22,350 bases of DNA from JAIBBG01 sp043748015 (lineage in GTDB: Bacteria; Bacteroidota; Bacteroidia; Flavobacteriales_D; Sanyastnellaceae). Shown here piece by piece: positions 21,994-22,350 of this stretch. The notes beneath the pieces were generated by a model. The model made no database searches. It was not told the DNA's origin and worked only from the letters and a program-made list of their open reading frames with translations. The translations under genes and the position numbers were made by a program. How positions within the stretch are numbered: the stretch's first letter is position 1; each line of letters begins with the position of its first letter. The stretch is from contig JAYTOA010000113.1 in NCBI GenBank assembly GCA_043748015.1, positions 1-22,350 of the forward strand, read 5' to 3'.

Positions 21994-22350
21994 GTGAAAA
22001 TTTCATTGTTACTGCTACTCTGCTTTTGTCTTTCCTTTTCCGGGTTTTCCCAGACGGATAGTTTGATGTCGAAAAATGACAGCATTTACGCACCTGATAC
22101 ATCTCAATTCAAGACAGATTTCCGGAAAAAATTTAGTTCGCGCTGGCACACACAACCGCATTCACCACTGCGAGCGACGCTCTATTCAGCGATCATTCCA
22201 GGTGCTGGGCAGATTTACAACGGCAACAAAAAGGAAGGGTCATTCGCAAGAAAATACTGGAAGGTTCCTGTGGTCTACGCCGGAATCGCCACATGCGTGG
22301 TGTTTATCGATTACAACACGCGCAAGTATCATTATTACCGTGATCAATAC
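21994..22350 (+). CDS. DUF5683 family exported protein, 5' part
   Basis: The first 119 codons are in the window; the gene leaves at the right edge. The peptide begins with a signal sequence (KISLLLLLCFCLSFSGFSQ, cleavage before TDS at about residue 20), then a polar linker, then the domain PLRATLYSAIIPGAGQIYNGNK, ARKYWKVPVVYAGIATCVVFIDYNTRKYHYYRDQY in pattern, which is the DUF5683 signature; the hydrophobic stretch after KVPVVYAG suggests a membrane segment. The start is GTG at 21994, chosen because it puts the signal peptide at the N-terminus; a TTG four codons earlier lies inside the hairpin tail. In Bacteroidota this gene commonly follows parAB, before dapB and lepB. Its function is unknown. 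Confidence 0.82.
   Translation, partial: MKISLLLLLCFCLSFSGFSQTDSLMSKNDSIYAPDTSQFKTDFRKKFSSRWHTQPHSPLRATLYSAIIPGAGQIYNGNKKEGSFARKYWKVPVVYAGIATCVVFIDYNTRKYHYYRDQY

Overview
The window looks like chromosomal DNA from a member of the Bacteroidota. The evidence is a secreted protein with a type IX secretion C-terminal domain (VFPNP start), promoters of the form TTG-N19/20-TAnnTTTG, near absence of Shine-Dalgarno sequences, a Bacteroides-type EF-G paralogue, and the order parA - parB - DUF5683 protein. I cannot place it below phylum. I see no phage, transposon, CRISPR, tRNA or rRNA. Most of it is ordinary chromosomal backbone; the interest lies in control sequences and a few unusual proteins.

Layout. 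1-125: 5' end of a methyltransferase gene, leaving the window on the minus strand. 368-4204: gyrA, a terminator, then an exported TPR protein. 4430-6912 (minus): a probable operon of a DinB-fold protein, a nucleoside phosphorylase and a SirB1-like transglutaminase-fold protein, closed by a strong terminator. 6913-7409: non-coding DNA with TTGAAT-rich repeats and an inverted-repeat-rich leader. 7410-9545: an EF-G paralogue with a defective GTPase active site, like Bacteroides EF-G2. 9614-12638 (minus): a tightly coupled exporter operon (lipoprotein membrane fusion protein, FtsX-type permease, ATPase) in the DevBCA/MacAB style, with a CRP/FNR-like palindrome upstream. 12724-13865: an unrecognised protein (minus) and a SRPBCC/AHSA1 protein (plus). 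14050-15024: a T9SS cargo protein and terminator. 15109-15494: repeat-rich gap. 15501-17958: 2-phosphosulfolactate phosphatase coupled by ATGA to an exported zinc phospholipase C-like protein, then a small secreted protein and terminator. 18183-20109: exported cupin, FMN-reductase-like flavoprotein (minus) and a UPF0173-type metallo-hydrolase. 20154-22350: parA, parB and the start of a DUF5683 gene.

How the parts may work together. The parAB block segregates the chromosome. About 750 bp upstream of parA, half-sites identical to halves of the canonical parS (TGTTTCAC and GTGAAACA) occur in swapped order over the promoter of the metallo-hydrolase gene. The DUF5683 gene seems to have its own promoter inside the end of parB and a hairpin leader with a seven-codon ORF. 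The EF-G paralogue lacks the switch II histidine, which fits GTPase-independent translation elongation known for Bacteroides EF-G2. These assignments come from reading motifs by eye; no database search was run.
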